A DNA stretch of 64,000 nt from Chara braunii. Its lineage: Eukaryota > Streptophyta > Charophyceae > Charales > Characeae. Where the stretch lies: NCBI GenBank assembly GCA_003427395.1, contig BFEA01000059.1, positions 2,445,954-2,509,953 on the forward strand, in the 5' to 3' direction. This document shows positions 52,336 through 63,469 of the stretch, in pieces (position 1 is the first letter of the stretch; each line of letters begins with the position of its first letter). Position numbers and translations under genes: made by a program. The notes beneath the pieces are model-generated. The model had not been told where the DNA came from. It saw only the letters and a list, made by a program, of their open reading frames with translations, and ran no database searches.

Positions 52336-52930
52336 TCGTTCGAGCTCTGGATCATCGGATCCCCCTGCCCATCAAACATCCACTGTCCATATCAGAACAA
52401 ACAAAGAAGCAAATGCTGCAACATCGCAAGGCAAACCGGAAACGCTTTGCCCTCACAAAGCAGGCAGCCATCAAAAGGAAAGCCCCCGCCTGCGAGGACA
52501 AACCCGATATCCCTAGCACCTTGGACCCGATACGGTTAGGAATCGTTCGGAAATATGATCATTTCCTTCGCATTAAGGCCATTCCGTGGAAATCCGCGGA
52601 ATGTGACGTAGAAGTTTGGGAAAATCCGTACAACGCTATCGTCGATTCAGGAGCAGCGGTCCTAGCCATTTCCTTGAAGGTTGTAGAACGAGCAGGAGGA
52701 AGGAGACCACCTTGTCCCTGCTGACGAGGAAAAGATCAAGGTAGTAGGAAGGATGAGGAACATTGCGTTTGGATTGGGAAAAGTTTACGCGTTGGGAGAT
52801 GTCGTGGTATTAGACGTGAATACGTACGATGTTCTTCTGGGATTGCCAGCCTTTACCGCACTAAGAGCCAACCTTGACTTCGAAAGACGAGCAATCATCC
52901 TTCGAAATACGGTCGGGAAGCCGTATGTTA
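52336..52930 (+). pseudogene. pro: Aspartic protease, gypsy element D
   Basis: ALDHRIPLPIKHPLSISEQT, then YNAIVDSGAAVLAISLKV (DSGA intact), a frameshift near 52,700, then VYALGDVVVLDVNTYDVLLG and LPAF. Same layout as element A. Confidence 0.85.
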
Positions 52931-53905
52931 TCCCGATGTATCTAACTCTCTGGACTGTACTCCCTACGACCCGGAAGACTTCCCCTGGAAGTGGAGAACC
53001 ACTCCACGTAATCACCTGGGGGGAGCCCCTCAAGGAAACGGGCGAAAGGAAAAAAACACCGGAGTTGTCAAGTAGCTCCTCCAAAGGCGAGAATGAAACA
53101 GACCCCGAGATTTGGGATATGGTGCACCAAGTGATTCATTACCTCGTGCGGCAAAAAACATCGAAAACATTCATCCTTACGGAGTGGAACCTCCAGCGGA
53201 CGAGAGCCTTAGTCCTAGGGGAGCCGCTCGTCCAAGTGTCCTCAATAGTTGATTCTTCAAAACGAGGCCACCACCCCGCTTCTCTCGAGATACAGTGACA
53301 AGAAAGCGTTCTGCGACATTTTCGGGACTGCCTCGTTCTCTACTCTCTACAGGGAAAGAGGTTCAATTGCTGCGACAGAGTGTCGAGGATGGAACTTTGG
53401 ACCCCCCTAGGCGTGGCAACCCATACGAACTCGGAATCAAGATCGTGGAAAAAATAGTTAGTTTGCAAGATATCAACGACGGGGTAACACCAGAAGAGCA
53501 CATGGCAATCCGGGAAGAAGACGCCCAGATGGTTGCCACGGTGTTCTCCTGTCGATCGAACAACTCATTCATCTCGGCCCCTCCTCCAGGGAAAGGCAAG
53601 AAAGTGGGCACGAAACAAGTGACGGTCAACATACGCGGTCAACTTTATGAGCTACATGTGCCCCAGTGCGTGCCCGACGAGACTCGCCGATTAATCGCGG
53701 ATATCCTAATCGAAAATCAAAGGGCAATTAGTATCGAGGATACAAATATCGGGTTGTCACTGGTAATTCAACATGAAATCCAGACCGGGACGCACCCACC
53801 AATCTATTGCAAACCGTTTCGCTATTCCCTCGCCGAACGGAAAACAACATGAAAACGAATTAGGGAGTTCGAATCTAACGGTTGGATTGAACCAGCTACC
53901 AGGCC
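52931..53905 (+). pseudogene. pol: Linker and start of RT, gypsy element D (truncated)
   Basis: Linker: ITWGEPLKETGERKK, VIHYLVRQKTSKTFILTEW, then DGVTPEEHMAIREEDAQM. RT entry: SLVIQHEIQTGTHPPIYCKP, FRYSLAE, a stop at 53,850, then REFESNGWIEPATRP, where homology to A ends (about 53,905). All RT catalytic motifs are missing. Confidence 0.88.
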
Positions 53906-54179
53906 GGTGTCGGTGCGAATACCCTGACAAGGGTATCCGCCCTGGTTCTTGCAACTGACAGAAAATAAGTTTGGATTAGAATAGACCGTGCGAGGCACGA
54001 CCGTATCTGTGACCTACCTTTGTTTAGAAAATTGATTAAGATAGAGGGTGAGTGGGCGCGCATGTGATTTCTCCATTTGATTGTGCAGCCGTTTTAGTTG
54101 ACCGGTCTGATCCTTGGTATAGATTAGAATAAGGAATACCAGGTTTGTTTTTGTCTGGCACATTTGACCACTGGTAGGC
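53906..54179. other. Short spacer between element D and the next repeat
   Basis: No gene seen. Contains the word pair GAATACCCTGACAAGGGTAT, a 7-bp inverted repeat (ATACCCT/AGGGTAT). Confidence 0.5.
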
Positions 54180-54760
54180 CTGGTGCGAGGAGTCGGGTGC
54201 GAGGCAGCCGCAAGCGCAAGTTGGGCAAGCCTGCGCGGATGCCTAGCGATCGCGCGCTCAGTTATAAGTGGGAATAAAGGCCCGGGCGGTGTTCTTGGGC
54301 CTAAGCGTGGCACCACATCACCTTATATGGGTTTTTGCGTGTGCTGAATTCAAGCTTGGGCTTAGCCCTATAGGTCACAGCGTTGGATTGTTGCTACGGC
54401 GGTTCGGGGATCGAGGCCAGCCGGCGGCGGCAAAGGAGCGTTGGAGCATTGAAGGGTTGAGGGGTTGAGGGTCCCGCGGGACTATCCCCCTTAGTTTTGT
54501 GGGGGAGTCCAGTGGCGGGCCCACTAGGCGGGACCGAGGGAGTGCCTATAGGGCATGCGTTTTCACCCCCAACCGCGTGAGTTTTTTTTTATTATTATTC
54601 ATTATTTTCGTTTCGCATGTTTAGTGGTTGATAGATAATATTCTTAGCAGATCCGGGGTCGGAACCAGGTCGGGAATCTAGACTCCTGACACAGTAGGCC
54701 GGGGTGCGATCCCTAGACCCTACCTTACTGGTGTACAAAGCCCCGGGTATTGGACAGGTG
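54180..54760 (+). repeat. Repeat with tRNA-like head, copy 2
   Basis: Homologous to 46,071-46,640 (minus). GTGGCACCACATCA, GGGCTTAGCCCTATAGGTCA, GGGGATCGAGGCC, GGGGTTGAGGG, GGACTATCCCCCTTAGTTTT, then the AT-rich GTTTTTTTTTATTATTATTC. A-box-like TAGCCCTATAGG at about 54,362 and B-box-like GGATCGAGGCC about 45 bp later. Confidence 0.65.
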
Positions 54761-55028
54761 ACTTGTGTCGTAGGTCTCAGCTGCGACAGTCTTTGAAGGT
54801 CAAGGTCATAGTTGCTACAACTCTCAAAGGTCAAGGTAGTAGCTGCTGCGATGACGAAAGGCCGAGGGCCGTCTCGAAATGGGCTGTCAGAGACCGCCCA
54901 GGGCCCACAACTGGGCTAAGGCCAGTGGGTCGGCCGTCAGGTCCGCCTGTGCAAAAGTCAGGGGTGTCCAGTCCCAGTCCCTTGAGAGAAGGTTAACAAC
55001 AGTCGTATTTTTCATCACCACTTCAGGA
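54761..55028 (+). repeat. Short tandem duplication and spacer
   Basis: GAAGGTCAAGGTCATAGTTG and AAAGGTCAAGGTAGTAGCTG (54,796 and 54,826) form a 30-bp-period pair. Otherwise nothing seen. Confidence 0.6.
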
Positions 55029-55209
55029 CACCCTTCACCACTTCAAGATGCAACCTGCCTAAACAGGTGGTTTTCAGGGTCTTCGGACCTTTCACCACTT
55101 CATGACCATTCAGGTATGAAAATCCTGAATGGTCCTGAAGTGGTGAAAGCTCCAAAGACCCTGAAAACCACATGTTGAGGCAGGCTGCATCCTCAAGTGG
55201 TGAAGGGTG
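55029..55209. repeat. Long inverted repeat: 86-bp arms, 8-nt loop, about 91% paired
   Basis: Left arm 55,029-55,114 begins CACCCTTCACCACTTCAAG and ends GACCATTCAGG. The loop is TATGAAAA at 55,115-55,122. The right arm 55,123-55,209 is its reverse complement with about eight mismatches. A transcript would fold into a long near-perfect hairpin. Confidence 0.93.
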
Positions 55210-55420
55210 GTTTTCATGGTCTTCGGACCTTTCACCACTTCAAGACCATTCAGGATTTTCAGACTGCCCAAAACTCTCACTTGACCACTTCAAGACACCC
55301 TTTACCACTTCAGGATGCGGCCTGCCTAAACAGGTGGTTTTCAGGGTCTTCGAACCTTTCACCACTTCAGGACCATTCAGGATTTTCAGACTGCCAAAAA
55401 CTCTCACTTCAGAGTTTTCA
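55205..55420 (+). repeat. Direct tandem units, period about 148 bp, sharing the hairpin-arm sequence
   Basis: GTGGTTTTCATGGTCTTCGG (55,207) and GTGGTTTTCAGGGTCTTCGA (55,334), each followed by ACCTTTCACCACTTCA, GACCATTCAGGATTTTCAGA and CTGCC.AAAACTCTCACTT. Same unit as the inverted-repeat arms. Confidence 0.9.
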
Positions 55421-55489
55421 TTCCTGAATTTTCAGCTACCCGATAACCGCTTGTGAGTCCCCTCAAGTCCAGTCAGCAAGTACCATATG

Positions 55490-55560
55490 GGACTGGACAC
55501 ACGGGGGCTTGAGCAAGAGGGCACACGGGGGCTTGAGCAAGTATAAATCAGGAGGCAGCG
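55490..55560 (+). promoter_or_regulatory. Promoter-like block: duplicated 19-mer then TATAAAT
   Basis: ACACGGGGGCTTGAGCAAG occurs twice (55,499 and 55,524), the second running into TATAAATC at 55,543. This could be a Pol II promoter of an LTR or gene. No identifiable ORF follows. Confidence 0.3.
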
Positions 55561-57678
55561 AACGGTCATTCATTCATTCCTGTGTAAGCCATGCGGAAGC
55601 ACTGCCTGGAGCGTCTTATACGAGGTGGTCTGCAGTGAGCCCAAGGTTGAAAGTGACGAGAGGATGGGAAGAGAACCGAGCTTGACCCTCAGCTTGCGCC
55701 AGGCGCATGCGCAGCAACGGGACAAGAAACGGCGGGCACAAACATTGAGCAGCAGAAGGGTAGTGGAAAATGCCTAAATCCGGACACGAAATTGCGTCGG
55801 GTATGTGCGCAACGGAGAAAACGAGCTACGAAGGGAGCTGACGAGGTGGAGAGCGCCTAGCGCACCCAGTCCTCGACGGATTCAGACAAACTAAGAGCCT
55901 AATCCGAGGGTTGTGGGTCGGGCGAATCGCATGGTGAGGTTAGTTTGACCGATAGATTAGTAGAATAAGAAGAGGAGAAGAGAGCCGATGCGCGAAGCTA
56001 TGGGGGAAGCAGAGAAAGAGGGAAAGGGAAAGTTGAGGATGTTACTCGATCCTCGGACAAATCGGGTGAGGTAGGAGTCTATGTTGAAGTTTTTTGGGGT
56101 CGGGCGAATCGATTGGTAGTGTTAGCTTAGGGATGGAGTTCGTAGATTAAGAGGTAGAGAAGAAAAGGACTGCACAGAGGAAACGAAGATAAGGATATGG
56201 TGGAGGCGATTCTCTTCTACCTCGGTCGGTTCCTGCGGGAAACGGACAAGCGAAGATTGGAATTGGTTTTTTTTTATCGTTGCGCATCCGATGGAAAGCT
56301 CGGATTGGAGAAAAAGCGGTTGGAATTTGCTGTCCAACTAACAGGGGCAGCGTGTAGGAGGACGGGCAGTGTACCTAGCACTCTTTCAGCGGTGGATTCA
56401 TTTGATTTTGCTCGTTCCCCCGGGAAAGCGGGAAGGAACCAGCCATGGAGTTGATGACTTACCTGTCCACCGGTGCGTTGCCCATCCTAACGGTAGAGGA
56501 GGCCACTCTCCAGCTGCTGCGTGCGTTGAGACCGGATGCTAGCCGACGACAAGAAGAGTGCGGGCAGAAGGGCTAGGAGCACGATACTCATAGCGCCCAT
56601 CGCCCGGACAAAGCGGCTCTCTGCGGTGGTCATCGGTCTGAGATGCTTGCCGCGGTAAGATGGAAGTTGTCGCCCAGACGCGCGACGTATAGCCGCCTCC
56701 GCTCTTCGTAATCGCTGTCGGACATGGAGTGGCCTTTTTCTACGAAGAGGTTGAGCTCGGAGTACTCGCCGGCTTTGTTGAGCTAGTGATTATGGTCGTG
56801 GAGACCATCATTGTATCGCCCGAAGTTGCCCGTTACGTACGTACTCACCGTCATGCCTGGAGTTGTCGTATTGCGACTACTAAAAACCCATACGAACCGG
56901 GTCGAGGGGCTGAGGTTGCACATCCGGGGAAGCGGGCTTCGAAGTACTAGTGCACTCGGCAGACATCTGGCGACAGGTTCATTCGATTTTGCTCACCCGG
57001 TCGATGGAGGTGATGTGAGCACAACCGCGTGTTGGAGGGGTGTCAAGTGGGGTTGATACAAACTGAAGAGGCCGCGCGCAGAAACTAGTGTAAGGGAGAT
57101 TGGGGAGAGGAAGTTGGTAGAGTAAACTTACCTGACCGAGGTGAAGTGGTGGATCCACTCTCATTCTATGAGGACGGGCACTAGCAGCTAGCGAGAAGTA
57201 TGGTGAGGGTGCTGTTTAGCACCATGCGTGGTCAGGATTACTGCTGATTGAAGGAAGAATGATTGTAAGGCAGTATTGCTTCAGTGCTGGTTGCTGCTAA
57301 AGTGCCCCGATGCTGCGCACGGCTGTGGAGCCCGCAGGTTATCGGTTGGGTCCTCACTGAGTTTGCTTGCGTATCAGACAGGGCACAATAAAAAGAGGGG
57401 GGGGCTATGACTGTCTACCACTCGATTACTACAGCACAACGTTTCGCTATATTTATTCGCCAAGCTGTGCAAGTGGCTAGTTGTTGTGTTCTCATTCGCA
57501 CATTACTGAGTTGGGCCTCTTGCCAATTGTGCAACGCTGGTTGTTGTGGGTATCATAGTGAAGTTGTTGAACTATTACTAATTTGATACAGCGGCTGGCT
57601 GTGCGAGGCCCTGCGCATAATTGAAAGTTGTTTGCATTATTGCGCATACGCTGTGCGGTACGGAGTTCTTCTTGTTAG
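55561..57678. other. Region without supported genes
   Basis: Two similar blocks start GGTCGGGCGAATCG (55,917 and 56,099), a diverged tandem pair about 180 bp apart. A 62-codon frame beginning PITVAEGESSQRVRIQ at 57,679 has normal composition but no recognisable motif. Confidence 0.5.
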
Positions 57679-58033
57679 GTGCCTATTACTGTTGCGGAGG
57701 GGGAGAGCTCACAAAGGGTCCGGATACAGCTCCGAGGCATAGCTGTTGATGTGGAAATTCTAGACGACATTTCAGGAGATTACAGAACTGTTGATCCTCG
57801 GGCTACCAGTTGCTGCCTGTTTACTGTGCTTGGCGCATATGTCACTGCACCCCATCGCTATATGTAGTGGCTGCATTTGGTACCAGCTTGCAGGTTACTG
57901 TGCCGTTGTTGTACGGTTGTGTGAACTGCCATATGCTCGCTGCAATGTGCACTGCTGTGCCCTCCACTACTGCTCCGTAGCTGTGCATCCTGGTCGTTGC
58001 AGCAGGCTGACTGATTCGTTGTATCTATGTATC

Positions 58034-58035
<2 letters not shown>

Positions 58036-58083
<48 letters not shown>

Positions 58084-58112
58084 GATCGATCGATCGATCG
58101 ATCGATCGATCT
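58036..58112. repeat. (ATCT)n switching to (ATCG)n
   Basis: Tetranucleotide run changes from ATCT to ATCG at 58,083 without loss of phase. Confidence 0.95.
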
Positions 58113-58548
58113 CTCTCAAGCCATCACAACATAGGGGCCGCAATGACCAGGGACATATCCGATGCAATTGTTATTGAATTTTATTTTATGTATGTGGGAT
58201 CAAAAAATGATAATGGCTCCAATTCCAAAGTAGGAGGATCTGTGCAGGTCTTTGAAGCTCGTGGAAAACAAAGATAAGTGGAGGAAGACATGCAAGGCTA
58301 ACAAAGGAAAAGACAGAGAGAACATTGCAGAAAGCCGGAAATCGTACACAAAGCGAATGCACATCCGCAGTAGGCAACCACTTATTTTTGTTCCATCAAG
58401 TATGAGCGAGAGTTCGAAGTTGAAAGAATGAAACGAATCACCACCCGCCACTCTCGTCCATTGGAAGCGGATCAGTGACATCGAGAACCGTTCATCAAAA
58501 GTGTTCCTGAAGAGGTTGCACGAGAAAAAAACGTCACAGCGATAATAC

Positions 58549-58893
58549 ATGATGAAGAAGAGAATCACATACAAAAATGACAAAATCGTGGAGACGATCG
58601 ATCCCAGAGGCCCAGACGATTTGCATAGCGTTGTTCAAGAGGAGGTAGAAGACGAACAGGAGTATGCCATATCAGAAAAGACGGACAGAGAGGAAGACAA
58701 GGCAACACAAGACAAGGGAGCTTACAGTGAAACTTCGAGTGGAGGTTCTTATGATGCAGACGAGAGCGGTAAAGAGGAACAGAGGAGTTGCGACAGCACA
58801 CAGCAAGACGAGGATAAAGAAGAGGCAGATGAAGACGAGAGGGGGGCAGATGAGAGAGAGGTGTCACAATTTCCTAAGAGAACGAGATGGTGA
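58549..58893 (+). CDS. Unidentified acidic ORF, 114 residues
   Basis: ATG at 58,549. Strongly acidic: DLHSVVQEEVEDEQEYAI, ETSSGGSYDADESGKEEQRS, DEDKEEADEDERGADEREV, then a basic end (PKRTRW). No domain recognised; composition suggests a disordered protein segment or exon. The sequence is purine-rich rather than simple repeat. Same strand as the two ORFs downstream. Whether they form one spliced gene cannot be told from sequence alone. Confidence 0.35.
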   Translation: MMKKRITYKNDKIVETIDPRGPDDLHSVVQEEVEDEQEYAISEKTDREEDKATQDKGAYSETSSGGSYDADESGKEEQRSCDSTQQDEDKEEADEDERGADEREVSQFPKRTRW

Positions 58894-59148
58894 AACGAAA
58901 AGAAATACAACAGGGAGGGAAGTGCATGTGACACGCCCTCAAATGACACACAACTAGACTAACTGCAGAAGAAGCAAACTCTACCAGTGTTGCTCCCCAT
59001 CGAGAAGGTCATAGTGACAAGCCAAAAAATATGTTGGCGTATCGACGGTGCAAAAAAGATGTTGTACTTTTTCAACTGAAATGTCGATTTAACACGTACC
59101 AAACCAGAAATAATATTTTGGCTTCTTAATATTATTTTTTATGTTTTA

Positions 59149-59484
59149 ATGTCCTTTTCACCAGATGCCACGATTTTGCAAAGAAAAACATGCGCAATCG
59201 GAAAAGGAAAGCAAAAGCCCGACCAACAAAGTGGCGCGTTCACAAAGAAAATGAAGGACGGAGTATTCCGTTCAGTCGCAAAAGCCTTTGCATTTTCCAC
59301 TGCAAAGGATGCAACATTGTACCCAAAGGAGGATAAATTTTTCACAGTGTTGCAAGTAAGAACAAAATTAATAGAGGAAAACACGGAGGAAGAACTGCGA
59401 TCACACGAAGTGGAGAGCGGGATCCGAGCAGTGATAGAGGAATGCAACAGGATGATGACAACAGTGCATGAAGAGATCACATGA
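59149..59484 (+). CDS. Unidentified ORF, possibly an internal exon at 59,164-59,356
   Basis: The frame reads DATILQRKTCAIGKGKQKPD, QSGAFTKKMKDGVFRSVAKA, DATLYPKEDKFFTVLQ and then EENTEEELRSHEVESGIRAV. A pyrimidine-rich run ending in CAG lies at 59,152-59,163 and a good donor (CAA then GTAAGA) at 59,357, so 59,164-59,356 could be an exon with the part after it intronic, or the whole frame could be read. I do not recognise the family. Confidence 0.35.
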   Translation: MSFSPDATILQRKTCAIGKGKQKPDQQSGAFTKKMKDGVFRSVAKAFAFSTAKDATLYPKEDKFFTVLQVRTKLIEENTEEELRSHEVESGIRAVIEECNRMMTTVHEEIT

Positions 59485-59524
59485 CAACTAAAACATTTGT
59501 TTTGGGCTTGTCCGATCATGACAA

Positions 59525-59908
59525 ATGGATCACCAACTCTCTATTCACAATAAGATGCGAGCAGAGATGAAAATGGATAAAACATGGAAACGGGGCACCA
59601 ACAATCTTTGTGTCGCACCTGCGTTCAAGACAACACTCACTAAGGTTTTTCAGATGAGGAGGGACGACACGAACCTCGGCGTGAAGTTCCAGCAACTTGC
59701 TTTTGTAAAAATGGTTCTTCAATGTGAAATCGAGCAGACTTCGAAGATCAGTAGAGCACAAAAATTAGCATGTATAAAGCAAGACATCGCTTCATTAGTC
59801 TGCAGCCTCGACACAATCATGAGTTTTTCGATCTTCAAGTTGGACCGCGATGTATCTATTTCTGACAAAGCAGTTGCATTATTTCGGGTTGGTCTACTTT
59901 CTGTCTAG
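59525..59908 (+). CDS. Unidentified ORF, 127 residues
   Basis: MDHQLSIHNKMRAEMKMD, then KRGTNNLCVAPAFKTTLTK, QMRRDDTNLGVKFQQLAF, SKISRAQKLACIKQDIASLV and FKLDRDVSISDKAVALF. Normal composition, mostly predicted helical. A possible acceptor TTTTTCAG ends at 59,653. No family recognised. Tail at 59,909-60,200 shows nothing further. Confidence 0.35.
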   Translation: MDHQLSIHNKMRAEMKMDKTWKRGTNNLCVAPAFKTTLTKVFQMRRDDTNLGVKFQQLAFVKMVLQCEIEQTSKISRAQKLACIKQDIASLVCSLDTIMSFSIFKLDRDVSISDKAVALFRVGLLSV

Positions 59909-60198
59909 AGGAGTATGGTAAATAACATAACTATTACAGATGACGATTTCGACTTGGAGTTCGTTTTACCACGATTTCCACTTGGAGTTAATTTTTCCAA
60001 CTCGTGAGAGAGGCAAAAACGGGGAAAGAGATAGAGAAAGTAATGTGCTAGGCCTTGAACAGTGGGCGGGGGAGGCGAGTGGAAGACAGTGGTGCAAATT
60101 AAAAGCTTCACAACAAAATTTGCCCGCAAGAGTTACAAGAGGTCACTATCATCACATGCTATCAAGAGACGGAGAGAAAAAAGGGAAGAGATATAGGA

Positions 60199-60434
60199 AG
60201 ACAGACAGACAGACAGACAGACAGTAGACAGACAAACAAACAAACAGACAAACAGACGGACAGACGGACCGACAGACGGACCGACGGACAGACGGACGGA
60301 CAGACGGACGGACGGACGGACGGACGGACGGACGGACGGACGGACGGACGGACGGACGGACGGACGGACGGACGGATGGACGGACAGACGGACAGGCCGA
60401 CCGACCGACAGACAGACAGACAGACAGACAGACC
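60199..60434. repeat. (ACAG)n-(ACGG)n-(ACAG)n tetranucleotide satellite
   Basis: About 235 bp of four-base repeats whose third position changes from A to G in the middle and back at the end, always in phase. Confidence 0.95.
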
Positions 60435-60999
60435 TACAAACAGAGATAATGACTAAGAAGTACTATACTCGAAAAATGAGTGTACAAGATGTGTTGCGTT
60501 ATTTATGATACAATATTGTCAAAGCGGTTGTGTAAAAATCATTGTCTTATTAAAGAGTGAGCGATAATGCAATATTTTAACACCGTGATGTATAAAAACC
60601 TCGCATTTTGCACAGAAAAAAGTTTGCCGAATAAAACTTGACGGTCTATGTTTGCAACTACTTCAGCGCAATGATCGACTTAGACAACTACGTACACTAA
60701 AAACTTGAAAACATCTGTCTGATAAACATGACCCACAACTTGCAAATGTTATTAATTGTTGTTGGTGCAAGGTTCGCTATTGCATGCCACTTCATATATC
60801 GGACTGACATGTCGAAGAAATTGTGTTATGCATTAGTGAACCCTTCTTGTGGCGAAACAGCAAACCATATTTTTAAGGCTCTCGCGTGTTATCCATTCGT
60901 GGAATGAAGTACCAGAAACTATAAGAGGAAAAAATAAACGTTGGTTTCTACATGTCACTTCATAAACATGCCGCATTCTTCCCTCTCCTTCTCTATATC
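60435..60999. other. AT-rich intergenic, no gene seen
   Basis: No supported feature. Confidence 0.5.
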
Positions 61000-61064
61000 N
61001 NNNNNNNNNNNNNNNNNNNNNNNNNNNNNNNNNNNNNNNNNNNNNNNNNNNNNNNNNNNNNNNN
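61000..61064. other. Assembly gap (65 N)
   Basis: Run of N next to a C10 run. Confidence 0.99.
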
Positions 61065-61682
61065 CCCCCCCCCCACTCTTCCTCGCCATGTTTTTCGATA
61101 ACATCATCAAACAGAACCTACAAAATATTCAGTGTTTATTATATTTCAGGAATAAACAAAGACTCAAAGATTGAGAAACACGGATGTACAATATATCATG
61201 GTGCAGTTGCGGATAGAGGTGAGTTTTCGTAGGTTTTGTAATTTTTGTACTGCGACGTTGCCTCCCTCCTTCTGCAAGTCACAATTGGTGTGAAAATACC
61301 TTGTATTTATCATACTTTCGTACACGTACAATGACCCTACATGTCGTGACCTGCTCAATGACAAGGATCAGCCAGATCCTCATCCTGCCATAATGATGTT
61401 TGTTGTTTTGCCATAATGATGTTTGTTATTTTGTCGCATTCTCTCATCAGCAACAGATAAAATTGTTGTACTCACATGGGAAGAAACCACACCACTGTAC
61501 GACCCGAGCGTCGAAAATTGATTTTTTTTCCCAACAAGAAATGCAATGTTCAACAGTTGGTCAACACACTTCCAACAACTTTTCAACATGTTTTCAACAA
61601 ATGGATCAACTGTTAAACGCAGACATTTACACGGGCTGGAGCAGGAGTGGCTGTACAATTATGGGCATAAACATGCAATTGC

Positions 61683-62585
61683 AAGGAAAACAAGCAACAA
61701 TGAGATGACAATTCCAGTTCACACCATCACATTGAAAGCCAGATAGTCACAGTGTCCAGAGAGCAGCATTGCACCAATAATACACCAATGGAAGTTCGTA
61801 GCACTGAAAACCAATGTTCATGGAGAGCAAACTCTCTCCCTTCAACACAAGAGTCCAGTTCCTTCACACTCACGCGTGGCGCTCAGCGCCCAACCTGCTC
61901 CTACACAGCTACGACAGGCTACGAAAAGACAATGCCACTGTTGACATGCAGCCCGAAGTAAGATGTCGCCCATGCAGACTATCGCCAATACAAGGTATGT
62001 GCCCTCACATCATCATCATCATCATCATCATCCTTCACTCATCCCCTGACTACACCACACCTGTCCTCTCTTTGACNCGAAGACCACCCCTGCGCTTCAC
62101 TGTAGTCCAAGCCCACCAGCTATGGTGGCTGGGCTATGGCGCTGCCCTCAGCAGCGCCCTCCTCCTCTGCACGACCACACGTGCTGCACCTCGCCTCAGC
62201 GCTAGCAGCAACCTTCGAGCATGAGCTCCAGCAGTGCTGCCGCCCAACATGCGAGTGCCTGAATGAGGCAGGCTGGGCCGAGCTCTTTCCTTTATGGTAA
62301 GAGTTGGCCTGCTCACGCAGCCTGGCTGCCCTGGCCTGGGCCCAGAAGCTTCCGGAAGGCCCCAGGAGGCTGCCTGGATGCAGCAGCTATTGGGCTGCTG
62401 GGCCTCGTTCGATTGGGCGCCCAACTGTCTCTGTATGAGGCTGCGAATCATGCCCAGGGCCTGCATTCTCTGGAAAGGCCTACCGGGCCTGCATTCTCTG
62501 GAAAGGCCCGGTAGGCCGTGGAAATGTCTTTGTTGCTCGGCCTGTGTTTCTTTCAACCAACTGGCGCGTCGCAACTGCCTGAACC
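61683..62585 (+). repeat. Unclassified interspersed repeat, copy 2
   Basis: Collinear with 50,395-51,195: TGCAAGGAAAACAAGCAA, CCAGATAGTC, GGCGCTCAGCGCCCAAC, GACCACCCCTGCGC, GAAGCTTCC..AGGCCCC, GCCCAGGGCCTGC and TTTCAACCAACTGGCGC. Contains an (ATC)n run at 62,009-62,031 and a lone N at 62,077. Confidence 0.7.
62457..62517. repeat. 28-bp tandem duplication forming a 14-bp perfect hairpin
   Basis: GGGCCTGCATTCTCTGGAAA occurs at 62,457 and 62,485. GGCCTACCGGGCCT (62,477-62,490) pairs perfectly with AGGCCCGGTAGGCC (62,504-62,517) around a 13-nt loop. Confidence 0.93.
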
Positions 62586-63469
62586 CCAAATATGAAATTG
62601 ACAGTCGCGGGCCTCTTGCACAAAGCCAGGCCCGCCTTCACTTAGGGCGGGCACCTCCGCCTTCACTTAGGGTGGGTAACGCTGCAAACAGGGCCCCATA
62701 GGCCTACCGAGGACCCTGATCCTCGCACAATCTCTGTTTCTGCAAAAAAAAAATTTCGAGCACGAAAAGTGGCCGAACTCGGTGTCCTAAAGATTTCATA
62801 AAAATATGATGACCGTGGGAGCCAACCTTGTGGCTGGCTGTGAGTGACGATCGGATATCGACTTCATGGCTGGAGGCAACCGTGGTATGAGCATTTTCTG
62901 AAACCAACCAGTGCACAGAAGATTCAGCGCAACTATTCCACTTCTAAATTTACTTGAGGACCTAATTTTCTGATCCGACAGTGTGTAATTTAGGCACACT
63001 TTTGTTGAGAAACGCTGATCCCACCACTTTCCGAAATCAGAGGGTATGGCTCTTTGTTGGGAGTACGTGCCGCGTAAGCCGTGATGGACGGCCCAATGGT
63101 GGTACACAAAATGGAAAGGTTGAGGACCCCTACCCCTACAGAGAGAGCTGCCGTTAAAATTAGTCGCCCTATTCGATGTCCGCCCTTGGTCAGCCGGTAC
63201 ATCTGTGGAGCAGAGGACTGTGCGAGGCGCGTGGCCAGCGGTACTGGATCCGTGACGTTATAGGGCCCCAGCGCTGTTCCATGGTCTTGCGAGTTATGGC
63301 GTGCCAGTTGCCGTTGGTGGAAAAGAGTAATCGTTTTCGAGCAAATTAGCGCCCGACTTTTCTCATGAAAGGCTGGAGCCCTCCCAACAATGTCACGCAG
63401 GAGTTAAACAAAAAGAAAACAAGAGAACTTGGGAACGCTGCAAAGGCAATCTTGTGAACCCTTGAGACG
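62586..63469. other. Intergenic, no gene seen
   Basis: A 17-bp pair GCCTTCACTTAGGGYGGG repeats at 62,634 and 62,660. No supported gene. Confidence 0.5.
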
